From the NCBI GenBank assembly GCA_964410665.1, contig CAYPIE010000019.1, positions 20,515 to 84,514 of the forward strand: a DNA stretch of 64,000 bases. Reading direction: 5' to 3'. Positions 1 through 7,669 of this stretch are shown here, one piece after another. The DNA comes from CAYPIE01 sp964410665. GTDB taxonomy: Bacteria; Planctomycetota; Planctomycetia; Gemmatales; Gemmataceae. The position numbers and the translations under genes are program-made. The notes beneath the pieces were generated by a model that did no database searches, was not told where the DNA came from, and saw only the letters and a program-made list of their open reading frames with translations. Position 1 is the stretch's first letter; every line of letters begins with the position of its first letter.

Positions 1-2492
1 AGGGTCTCGGCCAGTTGGTTGGCGAAGCGGCGATCTTGCGTTTCGACGCCACTGTTCGGGCCAAGATAGCCCATGTAGTTACGGCCATCCGTTCCAGTGG
101 CATTCCGGTCAAACAGGCTGTTCAAGTGGAACAGACGGTTGGGGTAGTCAAACCAGGTGTAGGCGAGCTCAAAGTCGTGTTCTTGAAAGACACGCTGATA
201 GTACAACTCGGGGTCCAGCCCTTCCGGGGTGACACTGAGCCGCGGGTCCGAGGCAGGGTCGGGCTTGCTCAGCTCGGCCATACGCGCCGCCATCGCCTGG
301 CACGCCGCGGCGATCGCCGGGTCACCCTGCGGATAGTGGAGGCTCAGGGTAAGGGTTTTTTCCTTGGGCAAGGCGCGGTTCAACAGTGCTCGGGCCTGAG
401 TCTCCCCCGGATAGGGCCGCGCATCGTTCGGGGTTGCCCAACTCTCAGGCGGAAACGGACCGGTCAGGGCGTGATGCCAGTCCGGGTTGCTGGCGCGAAA
501 GTGGGCGTCGAGCAGGGCCGAGCGATCCACTGCATAGGCCAGTCCGCGGCGTAAATCGGCAGTCTGGAACGCCCGAACCCGGTGGTTGATGGCCAACAGT
601 TCAATCCGTTGCGTATTCTTGCACGTCACCACATCCACCCGGGTACCGACCTCACCAGTCCGATAGGTCTCCACCTCGCGACTCGGCACATCTAGCAGTA
701 GGTGCAAGCGGTCGCGGAGAAAGGCGCTGGGTAAGTCATCTTCGGTGATTGCGTCAAAAAAGCGGATTTCCTGGATGCTTGGGATCCCTGTGCTCAACCC
801 ACGCGGAGTATAGTGCGGGTTGCGTTGAAACACCGTAGAAATCCGTCCAACGGCATCGGCTTTTTCCTCCTGGTAACGGTACGGCCCGCTGCCGATCAGG
901 TTTTCCGGGGCCAGGAACGCCGGCCGGTAGGGATCGAGATCCTTCTGACGCAGTCGTCGGGCGGGCAGGATCTTGAACGACATCGCGGCAAGCGGGTCCA
1001 GCGTGCCCCGCTTTAAGATCAAGTCGAGCTCCCGTTCGGAGTCGATTCCCTCGACCGGAGCCAGCGCGGCCACTTGAGCCGCACCCCGAGTATGCGGTCG
1101 GACGCGTAACATTTCGAGGGTGCCACGCACGTCCCGGGCATCGACTGTGTCCGTGCCATTACTCCAACGCAACTCCTCACGCAGGCGAAAGGCGCGGCCT
1201 AAAGGAATCGGCTCGGGCAACGACTCGGCCAACACCGGCCGGTAACGCTGGCCCGCCTTAGCCGCGGGATCGAGTTCCACCAGCGATTCGAAAATCAACT
1301 CGACGCCCCGCCAGTCAGCATCAGAGAAAGCAGTCGCCGGCGACAGCCGTTTGGGCAACCCCGCCATGCCGACGTAAAGAATCGGATGATCACTCTTAAG
1401 CGTCTGGCGCACCTGTTGAATGCGGCCTAGCGTCGGGTCAATCTTCTCGGTTCTATCGAGAAGCAGATAGGCGGCGGCCGCTTGGTTACGGGCGGCCAGC
1501 TGTTCCGCCCGGGAGAGCACTCGCTCGGCTTGTTGCCGTAACTGCCGCTGGATGGTGGCCAGAAGGCTCTGATCGCGCTTGGTTGAATACAGACGTTGGT
1601 AGCGCTCTAGCAGCGTCCGCAACTGAACCCATTCGGCTTCCGGGGCATTGGGGCGGATCTGGGCGCTGAGCCGCGTAAGCTGGTGCCGCAATATCGCTTG
1701 GCCGACTTCTGGATCCTTGGCATGGAAGGTCTCAAGTCGCCGGATCAGCGGCTCGGCCGGGTCCCAGCCTTTGCTCTGGGTGTACGCCGCAATCTGAGCC
1801 AGCCGGTATTTCCGCAGATCCGCCCGTAGGGAATTGAGCACCGGGTCCCACCCCTGAGCTCTTCGTTGTTTTTGACGCACGGCCTCGACATGCCAATTGA
1901 GCATCACCGCCAAACCGGTCTCGGCCGCGGCCAAACGCTCCACCTTGGTCAAAGGCTCCCCCAGGTCAGGATCGTCTTCCTTGGCAAGAAACGCTTTCAC
2001 CGCCTCCAAGAACAACTCCTCATAGGGAACAATCTTCTCGACCTGGCTTAAGGGAATGCTTCGCTGCTTCAATGGCACGAAGTTCTTGTTTTGCAGCCGA
2101 ACATACTTGAGCACCCCTTCCAGTCCACGTTGCCAGCGACCCGGAATTGGTCGGATCCAGATCCCGCTTTGTTCACCGAAGATGAGATTGTCGCGGGGAA
2201 CGGCAAATTCTTCAAACAGTTGTTTGATGGCCGGATGGGTCGCGGCTTCGGCTGCCACACGTAGGTCAGCGGGAAACGCACTGGGCGTCTGAGGTGGCAC
2301 GGCCGGATCAAGATTCTTCGGAGTAACCGGCACTTTCGGCACCTCCGGTGCGACCGGTACTGGCTTGGCCTCCTCCTCTTCCTCCGGCGGTTGGGCCCAC
2401 GCCGGGAGGCCCAACAGGCAGTTCAACAACAACCCGCCCAGACAACCCGCACAGATCGACCGGACACGGAAGCATCGGCTCCAGGGAATCAT
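1..2492 (-). CDS. ABC transporter substrate-binding protein, family 5 (partial, C-terminus off window)
   Basis: Reading leftward from an ATG at 2492, the frame stays open to the window edge (over 830 codons). It starts with a signal peptide (basic MIPWSRCFRVR, a hydrophobic run, then PAWAQP), so the protein is exported. Residues from about 390 onward resemble peptide/nickel-binding proteins of SBP family 5 (DppA/OppA type): segments such as GVELIFESLVELDP, RLREELRWSNG, ENLIGSGPYRY and LRRGLAYAVDR are typical of that fold. Such proteins normally run 500-600 residues in total. Here about 350 mostly helical, charged residues lie between the signal peptide and the binding domain, an uncommon arrangement. 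Likely role: capture of oligopeptides or a related solute for an ABC importer. No permease or ATPase gene is visible, and any would lie to the left. The family call is firm; the substrate is unknown. Confidence 0.85.
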   Translation of the reverse strand, partial: MIPWSRCFRVRSICAGCLGGLLLNCLLGLPAWAQPPEEEEEAKPVPVAPEVPKVPVTPKNLDPAVPPQTPSAFPADLRVAAEAATHPAIKQLFEEFAVPRDNLIFGEQSGIWIRPIPGRWQRGLEGVLKYVRLQNKNFVPLKQRSIPLSQVEKIVPYEELFLEAVKAFLAKEDDPDLGEPLTKVERLAAAETGLAVMLNWHVEAVRQKQRRAQGWDPVLNSLRADLRKYRLAQIAAYTQSKGWDPAEPLIRRLETFHAKDPEVGQAILRHQLTRLSAQIRPNAPEAEWVQLRTLLERYQRLYSTKRDQSLLATIQRQLRQQAERVLSRAEQLAARNQAAAAYLLLDRTEKIDPTLGRIQQVRQTLKSDHPILYVGMAGLPKRLSPATAFSDADWRGVELIFESLVELDPAAKAGQRYRPVLAESLPEPIPLGRAFRLREELRWSNGTDTVDARDVRGTLEMLRVRPHTRGAAQVAALAPVEGIDSERELDLILKRGTLDPLAAMSFKILPARRLRQKDLDPYRPAFLAPENLIGSGPYRYQEEKADAVGRISTVFQRNPHYTPRGLSTGIPSIQEIRFFDAITEDDLPSAFLRDRLHLLLDVPSREVETYRTGEVGTRVDVVTCKNTQRIELLAINHRVRAFQTADLRRGLAYAVDRSALLDAHFRASNPDWHHALTGPFPPESWATPNDARPYPGETQARALLNRALPKEKTLTLSLHYPQGDPAIAAACQAMAARMAELSKPDPASDPRLSVTPEGLDPELYYQRVFQEHDFELAYTWFDYPNRLFHLNSLFDRNATGTDGRNYMGYLGPNSGVETQDRRFANQLAET

Positions 2493-2692
2493 GCGAAAAA
2501 TCCTCGTCGTTCGATACTTTCGACCCTGTCCCGTGTTGATCATAGCAGACACACCTGAACCCTCACTACCGGCAGCGTGTCTTCGCCGCGGTGGCCTGGG
2601 AACTCGGCATGACCGGAAACCGCTACACGGTATCGGGCCGTGGGCGTTTGAACTGTTCCGGACGGTACTACGTTGACACGGGAGCAAGATCT

Positions 2693-3055
2693 ATGCTGCG
2701 GACTGTGGTGGCCATCGTAACCTCGGGCGTACTGCTGGTGGGTACGGTACTGGCCGATGAAATCAAGGGGATCATTACCAAGTTTGATACCGAGGCCAAG
2801 AAGATTACGATCAAGACCAAGGAAGACGAGAAGGAATACCCGTTGGGCGAAGACGCCCAGCTGGTCATCAAGCGCAAAGGGGAGGAGAAGAAGCGGCCAT
2901 TGCAGAAACTCATGGGCCGCTTCAAGAAAAAGGGCTTTCCGAAGCGACCGGTGATCGTGACCATCGATGATGACCAGAAGGTCACGGAAATCCGATTTGC
3001 CCCGAAGAAAGGGAAGAGGAAGAACAAACCCAAAGATCCGCCTCGGTCCAACTAA
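2693..3055 (+). CDS. Small exported lysine-rich protein, function unknown
   Basis: A 120-residue protein. I chose the ATG at 2693 because it is preceded by GGAGCAAG and opens a clear signal peptide (MLRTVVAIVTSGVLLVGTVLAD). An ATG 34 codons upstream would put a soluble stretch ahead of that signal. The mature part is short and rich in Lys/Glu, with alternating hydrophobic residues (GIITKFDTEAKKITIKTKE) that suggest a small beta-barrel or OB-like fold. It ends in a very basic tail. I do not recognise the family. It is transcribed alone and is followed at once by a perfect hairpin. Confidence 0.75.
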   Translation: MLRTVVAIVTSGVLLVGTVLADEIKGIITKFDTEAKKITIKTKEDEKEYPLGEDAQLVIKRKGEEKKRPLQKLMGRFKKKGFPKRPVIVTIDDDQKVTEIRFAPKKGKRKNKPKDPPRSN

Positions 3056-3072
3056 CCTGTCCGGTTTCATCT

Positions 3073-3096
3073 CCGGCGGAAGGTTGCTTCCGCCGG
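3073..3096 (+). terminator. Stem-loop terminator candidate
   Basis: A perfect 10-bp stem (CCGGCGGAAG / CTTCCGCCGG) with a GTTG loop lies 18 bp after the stop codon at 3055. There is no strong T-run after it, so it may act only as a 3'-end stabiliser or a weak terminator. Confidence 0.6.
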
Positions 3097-3255
3097 CACA
3101 GCTTCCCAGGCACGACCGACCGCTGTGATAGGCAATTCCCTCCCGTTGCCTTAGAAAAATCCCCGTCTGAGTCTACTTGCACGTTGCATCCCAGCAGACA
3201 CACGGCATAGTTGAGCGTGTTGATCTACACCCCGAACATGGAGGTGCGCTTCGTC

Positions 3256-3576
3256 ATGGCTCGACGTGCATTAATATTGTTGTTGGTGTTTGTAAGTCTT
3301 GAACTGACCGGCTGCTGTTTTCGTCGCTGTTGTCATCCGCGGGTATTCCGGCCGTTTCGCTGTTATCCGAATGGGAGTTGTTGCGACCTCGGCTGTGCTT
3401 CCTGTGCCCCATGTGGCGATTGTTTCAAGCCCATCCTAGGGAACCCTGTTCCGCTATCTGCAGTGCCCGTGTCACCTGCCATGCCTGTGTCACCTGCCAT
3501 GCCTGTGTCACCCGCCATGCCCGTGTCGCCCACGCTGCAATATCCCACCATTAGTCCGGAACCCATCGGTCATTGA
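3256..3576 (+). CDS. Small cysteine-rich lipoprotein with SPAMPV tandem repeats
   Basis: A 106-residue protein. The ATG at 3256 opens a lipoprotein signal (MARRALILLLVFVSLELTGC) with a lipobox ending at Cys20. A TTG 15 codons upstream is possible but would bury the signal. The mature part carries several CC and CxxC pairs (CCFRRCC, CCDLGCASCAPCGDC), followed by tandem copies of a six-residue SPAMPV unit encoded by 18-bp repeats at about 3470-3530. The cysteine pattern could bind metal or form disulfides; I cannot name a family. Its last 7 bp overlap the end of the convergent tsaB gene. Confidence 0.65.
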   Translation: MARRALILLLVFVSLELTGCCFRRCCHPRVFRPFRCYPNGSCCDLGCASCAPCGDCFKPILGNPVPLSAVPVSPAMPVSPAMPVSPAMPVSPTLQYPTISPEPIGH

Positions 3577-4295
3577 CGGGTGGAATCCTCGGCTCTACGA
3601 GCATCCCGCTTCTCTTCGGCTGAGCTGCGGCGTCGGTACAGTGGCTCCAGGGCAAACGGGTCCACGAATTGTTCTCGCTGGGCCTGTTCCCGCCCCAGTT
3701 GCAGCAAACTTGCCAGGGTCGGCTGCCACCGCTCTTGCGCAATGCGTGGCCTCTCCGCTGGGATTTGCTGGCCATACACCGTCAATCCAGGTCCACTGAT
3801 CCAGCGATGGGGGTCCGTGCCCGCGATCCAACTGGTCAAATGCAGCACTTGTAACTCGCTCTGGGAGTAAGGGCTGCCGTCCTGCTGACGCCCAAAGGTT
3901 TGCACATAAACCTGTCCTTGTTGCGCATCGGCCAACACATCCAACTGAGCAACTTCCTCCAGAGCCTGTTGGGCAATCACTGTAAAGGTCGGCACGGCGA
4001 TGAGAGCACAGCCACTGGCATAAGCGAACACCTTGGCCGACATCACCCCGACGCGCAAGCCCGTGAAACTGCCGGGCCCGATTGAAACGATGACCCCCTC
4101 GACATCGTTGGCAGTCCAGCCCCAGTCCGTGAATAATTGTTGGACCGTCAAAGCCAAGTCCCGGGCATGACGACGCGCCTCCGACAGCGACCGGACTTCG
4201 AGTCGATCCCCCTCAGCCAGCCCCACCAGCCCTTGCCGTCCCGAGGTTTCCAGCAGTAAAGCCCGTCTGAGTTGCGGCATCGCCGTATCCTTCAT
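3570..4295 (-). CDS. tsaB: tRNA threonylcarbamoyladenosine biosynthesis protein TsaB
   Basis: A 241-residue protein of the TsaB family, an inactive-ASKHA-fold partner of TsaD that helps attach threonylcarbamoyl to A37 of ANN-decoding tRNAs in the cytoplasm. Family hallmarks are visible: an N-terminal strand RRALLLETS, a central VIVSIGPGSFTGLRVGVMSAK and ALIAVPTFTVIAQQ, followed by DVLADAQQGQVYVQTF. Length fits the family (about 220-240). Start codons at 4295 and 4280 both have AGGA-like sites, so the first five residues are uncertain. No other t6A gene is nearby. It is convergent with the preceding lipoprotein gene and overlaps it by 7 bp. Confidence 0.92.
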   Translation of the reverse strand: MKDTAMPQLRRALLLETSGRQGLVGLAEGDRLEVRSLSEARRHARDLALTVQQLFTDWGWTANDVEGVIVSIGPGSFTGLRVGVMSAKVFAYASGCALIAVPTFTVIAQQALEEVAQLDVLADAQQGQVYVQTFGRQQDGSPYSQSELQVLHLTSWIAGTDPHRWISGPGLTVYGQQIPAERPRIAQERWQPTLASLLQLGREQAQREQFVDPFALEPLYRRRSSAEEKRDARRAEDSTRQ

Positions 4296-4360
4296 TGACC
4301 CGATCCTGGCTGCACCGCTAGAATCGCGAACGATCGAAGTATTCTGGACCGGAGTTCAGC

Positions 4361-5029
4361 ATGGCGGCGGAGCCTACCCGCATTCACATCGATGGGGCAT
4401 CCCGAGGCAATCCAGGTCCAGCCGCTTGGGCCTATGTCATCTCCCGACCCGAGCAACCAGCGCTGGAGCATGCCGAGAACCTGAGCCCAACTACCAACAA
4501 TGTCGCCGAGTACACGGCGCTGGTTCGGGCCTTGACCGCTGCAAGCGAGCTGGGCCTCCGCGATCTGATCATCTTTAGTGATAGCGAGTTACTCGTCAAA
4601 CAAATGAAAGGCGAGTATCGCGTCAAGAATGCGGATCTCAAAGAACTGTATGACGCCGCGCAAGCTCTGGCACGGCAGTTCCAGGCCGTCCAACTCAACC
4701 ATGTGCCCCGAGCCCAGAATGCTCGAGCCGATGCCCTGTGCAATCTCGTCCTCGACGGCAAGTGGCCGGCCGAGCATGCTGCCACCCTCAGGAACACCGC
4801 AAGCGACACCAACCCCAAACCTTCGGCCAAGTCCGTCAAGTCGACCGAAAAACCGGTCGCTGTTTCCGATCAGCGCGTGCGTCCGGATGCGTTGGCTTGC
4901 CTGGAGACGGCCGCCCAGGCTTGGGCCGATCAGGGTGTAGCACATCTCCCCCCCGCTCAGGTCTGGGAGCAACTCTGGTCCTTGCTGGAAGAGGCCGACC
5001 TGTTGAAGCGGCCCCGGAAAAAGAGCTGA
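4361..5029 (+). CDS. Ribonuclease H family protein with C-terminal extension
   Basis: A 222-residue protein. Residues 1-130 form an RNase HI-type domain of the RVT_3 / bacterial-plant class. The four carboxylates expected for two-metal catalysis are visible: Asp in HIDGASRGNPGP, Glu in NNVAEYTALVRA, Asp in IFSDSELLVKQM and Asp in ARADALCN. It should cleave the RNA strand of RNA-DNA hybrids. About 90 further residues follow: a Pro/Lys/Ser linker, then a helical tail of unknown function, which is longer than minimal RNase HI. It is the first gene of a tight plus-strand run, with one base separating it from the DUF58 gene. Confidence 0.9.
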   Translation: MAAEPTRIHIDGASRGNPGPAAWAYVISRPEQPALEHAENLSPTTNNVAEYTALVRALTAASELGLRDLIIFSDSELLVKQMKGEYRVKNADLKELYDAAQALARQFQAVQLNHVPRAQNARADALCNLVLDGKWPAEHAATLRNTASDTNPKPSAKSVKSTEKPVAVSDQRVRPDALACLETAAQAWADQGVAHLPPAQVWEQLWSLLEEADLLKRPRKKS

Positions 5030-5030
5030 C

Positions 5031-5918
5031 ATGATGCTGACCCCTGAGTTGCTCCGCCAGTTCCGGCGGCTGCACTGGCAAGCTCGACGCCTGGTTCAAA
5101 CGCTGCTCGAGGGCCAGTACCATTCGGTGTTCCGTGGTACCGGACTGGCCTTCGAGGAGGTCCGCGCTTACCAACCCGGCGATGATGTCCGCTTGATCGA
5201 CTGGAATGTGACGGCCCGGATGGGCCAGCCATTCTTGAAGCGCTACGTCGAGGAACGCGAACTGACCGTCCTATTGGTCGCCGACATTAGCGCCAGCATG
5301 GGCTTCGGCTCCGGCCTACGCAGCAAACGCCGGGTCATGGGCGAGCTGGCGGCCATGATGATCCTCAGCGCCATGAGCAATAACGACCGAGTCGGTCTGT
5401 TAGCCGGCAGTCAGCAAGTCGAGCAATTCCTGCCTCCCAGTAAGGGTAGTCGGCATGCTCTACGCATGCTCCGCGATGTACTGTTCCTTGAGCCGAGCTT
5501 GCCGGGGACCTCCCTTCGCCATTTGCTCGATACCCTGAACCGGGTGCAGCGACGCCGCGCCATTGTCTTCTTGATGAGCGATTTTCTTGACGAAGGCTTT
5601 GCGGTCCCTTTTCGCCTGGCCGGGGGCTTCCATGACCTGATCGCCCTTCGGCTGGTCGATCCATGCGAGGAAGAACTGCCCGATGCCGGTCTGCTGTGGC
5701 TGGAAGACGCCGAGAACGGCAGGCAACAACTCATTGACACTCATCGACCCGACGTCCGCACCGCCTTTCGCCGCGATGCTCTGGCTCGAGCGGACACCCT
5801 GCGCAAGCTGGCCCGTGGCTGTCAGGTCGACCTGGTCGAGGTGTCGACCCGCGGCAACCATGCCGAGGCCTTGGTGCATTTCTTTCGCCGGCGACAATCA
5901 CGATGGCGACAGGGATGA
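5031..5918 (+). CDS. DUF58 domain protein
   Basis: A 295-residue protein. The DUF58 signature is clear: EVRAYQPGDDVRLIDWN near residue 45, followed by FLKRYVEERELTVLLVADISASMGFG. That last stretch holds a DxSxS motif, as in the metal-ion-dependent adhesion site of von Willebrand A-type domains. Proteins of this family usually sit in MoxR-ATPase clusters with Bat proteins and are thought to help assemble or activate envelope or enzyme complexes. The downstream BatD-like gene overlaps its stop codon (ATGA at 5915), so the two are translationally coupled. No MoxR AAA+ gene is present in the window, although one normally lies just upstream. Confidence 0.93.
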   Translation: MMLTPELLRQFRRLHWQARRLVQTLLEGQYHSVFRGTGLAFEEVRAYQPGDDVRLIDWNVTARMGQPFLKRYVEERELTVLLVADISASMGFGSGLRSKRRVMGELAAMMILSAMSNNDRVGLLAGSQQVEQFLPPSKGSRHALRMLRDVLFLEPSLPGTSLRHLLDTLNRVQRRRAIVFLMSDFLDEGFAVPFRLAGGFHDLIALRLVDPCEEELPDAGLLWLEDAENGRQQLIDTHRPDVRTAFRRDALARADTLRKLARGCQVDLVEVSTRGNHAEALVHFFRRRQSRWRQG

Positions 5919-6901
5919 ACCGAGTAGCGATCCTTCTGCTCTCGGCGATTGCGCTGGCCCGCCCCCTATCGGCCGAACCCCTCGAACAAACCACCTCGGC
6001 GGGCCCGCCGCGCCAGCCTAAACTCATCACCGGCCGCATCCAACTCGATGCCAACAGGGTATCCCTTTCCGGTTCGCTCGCGCTCACCATCACCGTCACC
6101 GGGCCGAGCCCACTGCGTATCGCCCTACCGGATCCCTTGGTCAACGAGCAAAGCCAGCAAGACTGGCTCAGCGAAGTCCTGGACGCGCCGCAAGTTCGCC
6201 CGTTGCGTGAAGGCCGTGAGCGCTGGCAAGCTCGGCTGCGGCTTGAGCCATTTGTTGCCGGCAAGCAGACCATTCGCCTGGCTCCCTTGTCCGTCCAGAC
6301 CCTGGAGCAACTGGAACCCTTTGTGCTTCGTTGGCCGGACTTCTCTGTACTAGTCACCACCCAAGTTCGAAATCCTTCCTTAGAACTCCTACAACCCAAC
6401 ACGGACATCGAACGCTTACCCTCCTTGCCGGCCGATGCTCCTTTCCCTTGGTGGGCCTGGGCCCTGATCTCTGTTGGCTTCCTGGTCCTGCTGGCCCTGG
6501 CTTGGGCATGGCGACGCCCGCGCCGCCCTCCCCATACGCTGACCGATTGGCTGTGTCAGGAATTGCGGCACAACCTGCAACAATTCGACCAAACCAAGCA
6601 GCCCGCAGTGGCCTACCTCGACCGGCTCGCTCATCTCCTACGGACGACCTGTGTCCGGGTTTGGCAGTTACCCGCCGAGCAACGCACCACACAGGAACTG
6701 CTGCGCGATCTGCGTCAACTCGGTTCTTGCAAAGAAAGCCAGGTCGCTGAACTGGAGCTATTGCTGACCACCTGTGATCAGGCCCGCTTTGCCGGCCAAC
6801 CCGTCGAGCACGCCCGGGCCTTGGCCGTAGGGTTGGCGGTCACGACCTGGCTTGCAGAACTTGTAGCGACTAGAGAAAACGGCGAATTTGGCAAAAAATG
6901 A
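5915..6901 (+). CDS. BatD-like membrane-anchored protein of the MoxR/DUF58 cluster
   Basis: A 328-residue protein. The ATG at 5915 forms an ATGA overlap with the DUF58 stop and starts a signal peptide (MNRVAILLLSAIALARPLSAE). An in-frame ATG at 5903 is possible. The exported part (about 25-175) is beta-rich, with LSGSLALTITVTG and a following ...KQTIRLAPLSVQ, as in BatD-type oxygen-tolerance proteins. A single transmembrane helix (WWAWALISVGFLVLLALAW) lies near residues 180-200. A helical cytoplasmic part of about 130 residues follows. That C-terminal layout recalls DUF4381, so the gene may correspond to a BatD/DUF4381 combination. Its partner is presumably the DUF58 protein. The family call is by context and topology and is less certain than for the upstream gene. 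Confidence 0.7.
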   Translation: MNRVAILLLSAIALARPLSAEPLEQTTSAGPPRQPKLITGRIQLDANRVSLSGSLALTITVTGPSPLRIALPDPLVNEQSQQDWLSEVLDAPQVRPLREGRERWQARLRLEPFVAGKQTIRLAPLSVQTLEQLEPFVLRWPDFSVLVTTQVRNPSLELLQPNTDIERLPSLPADAPFPWWAWALISVGFLVLLALAWAWRRPRRPPHTLTDWLCQELRHNLQQFDQTKQPAVAYLDRLAHLLRTTCVRVWQLPAEQRTTQELLRDLRQLGSCKESQVAELELLLTTCDQARFAGQPVEHARALAVGLAVTTWLAELVATRENGEFGKK

Positions 6902-7050
6902 GAGCCTGAGGTAATTACGTAAAGTTTGCTGATCTGGAACTCCGAAGTTAACCGCGAGCTTTGTATCCCCCAAATTTCTTGCAGCGATGGCAGAACAAGG
7001 GGGTTTTTGGATACCGGGGCAAGCGGCCCCGCACCTCAAGGAGTTCAGCA

Positions 7051-7581
7051 ATGACCGGCAATGCTTGGCGGATGGCTTTGATGGTTTTGGCGCTGCTGAT
7101 GGGACTGCAAGGGTGTGCCCGCAAGGTCAACGCGCCCACCACCACCGCCGGCAATCAGACCAAACGCATCCGCCATCTGGAAGCCCGCATCAACAAGTTG
7201 CAAACCGACGTCCGGACCTGGCACGCCGAGCGCGACCGCAGTCAACAAGAGCTGGCCAAACTGAAGCAAAGCCTCTTGCAAGAGCAGCAAACCCACCAAC
7301 AGGCGGTGAGCGCCGCCGAGGAAGACGCGGCTCAGTGGCGAGCTCGGTTGACTGCGGCCAGGCAACAGCAAGAGGCACTACAAGCCGAGCTGGCCGCACG
7401 ACAAACTGAGATCACTCAATTGAATACCTTACTGGAAAGCCGCACGCAGGAACGCGACGTTGTGCTCACTCAGTTCGCAGACTTCCGTAATCTGCTAAGG
7501 ACCAAGCTGGACGAGGTGGAGGTGTCCGTCGAGGCCAACGAGAGCCTCACTGCGACCAGCACGGCCCAACTAGCGCCTTGA
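7051..7581 (+). CDS. Coiled-coil lipoprotein, function unknown
   Basis: A 176-residue protein starting at the ATG at 7051, downstream of AAGGAG at 7038-7043. A lipoprotein signal (MTGNAWRMALMVLALLMGLQGC) ends in a lipobox at Cys22. Almost all of the remainder (about residues 40-150) is Gln/Glu/Ala-rich helical sequence with heptad-like spacing (HLEARINKLQTDVRTWHAE, QQEALQAELAARQTEITQL), predicting a long coiled coil facing the periplasm. It has no enzymatic motif. It follows the BatD-like gene by 149 bp, so it may or may not share its transcript. Confidence 0.75.
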   Translation: MTGNAWRMALMVLALLMGLQGCARKVNAPTTTAGNQTKRIRHLEARINKLQTDVRTWHAERDRSQQELAKLKQSLLQEQQTHQQAVSAAEEDAAQWRARLTAARQQQEALQAELAARQTEITQLNTLLESRTQERDVVLTQFADFRNLLRTKLDEVEVSVEANESLTATSTAQLAP

Positions 7582-7609
7582 CCAAGGAAGTCGATTGCCA
7601 AGCGATCCG

Positions 7610-7641
7610 GGCTCCGTAGCCGCCGAATCTCCTACGGAGCC
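7610..7641. terminator. Stem-loop between convergent genes
   Basis: A perfect 10-bp inverted repeat (GGCTCCGTAG / CTACGGAGCC) with a 12-nt loop sits midway between the stop of the lipoprotein gene (7581) and the stop of argS (7670). Its position suits a bidirectional terminator. No T-run is seen on either side. Confidence 0.55.
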
Positions 7642-7669
7642 GGTTCCGCACATTAGCAGGTCATCCCCT

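Noticed and set aside
2540..3070. Minus-strand frames opposite the lysine-rich protein
   Set aside because: They mirror the codon pattern of the plus-strand gene, which has a signal peptide and a ribosome-binding site.
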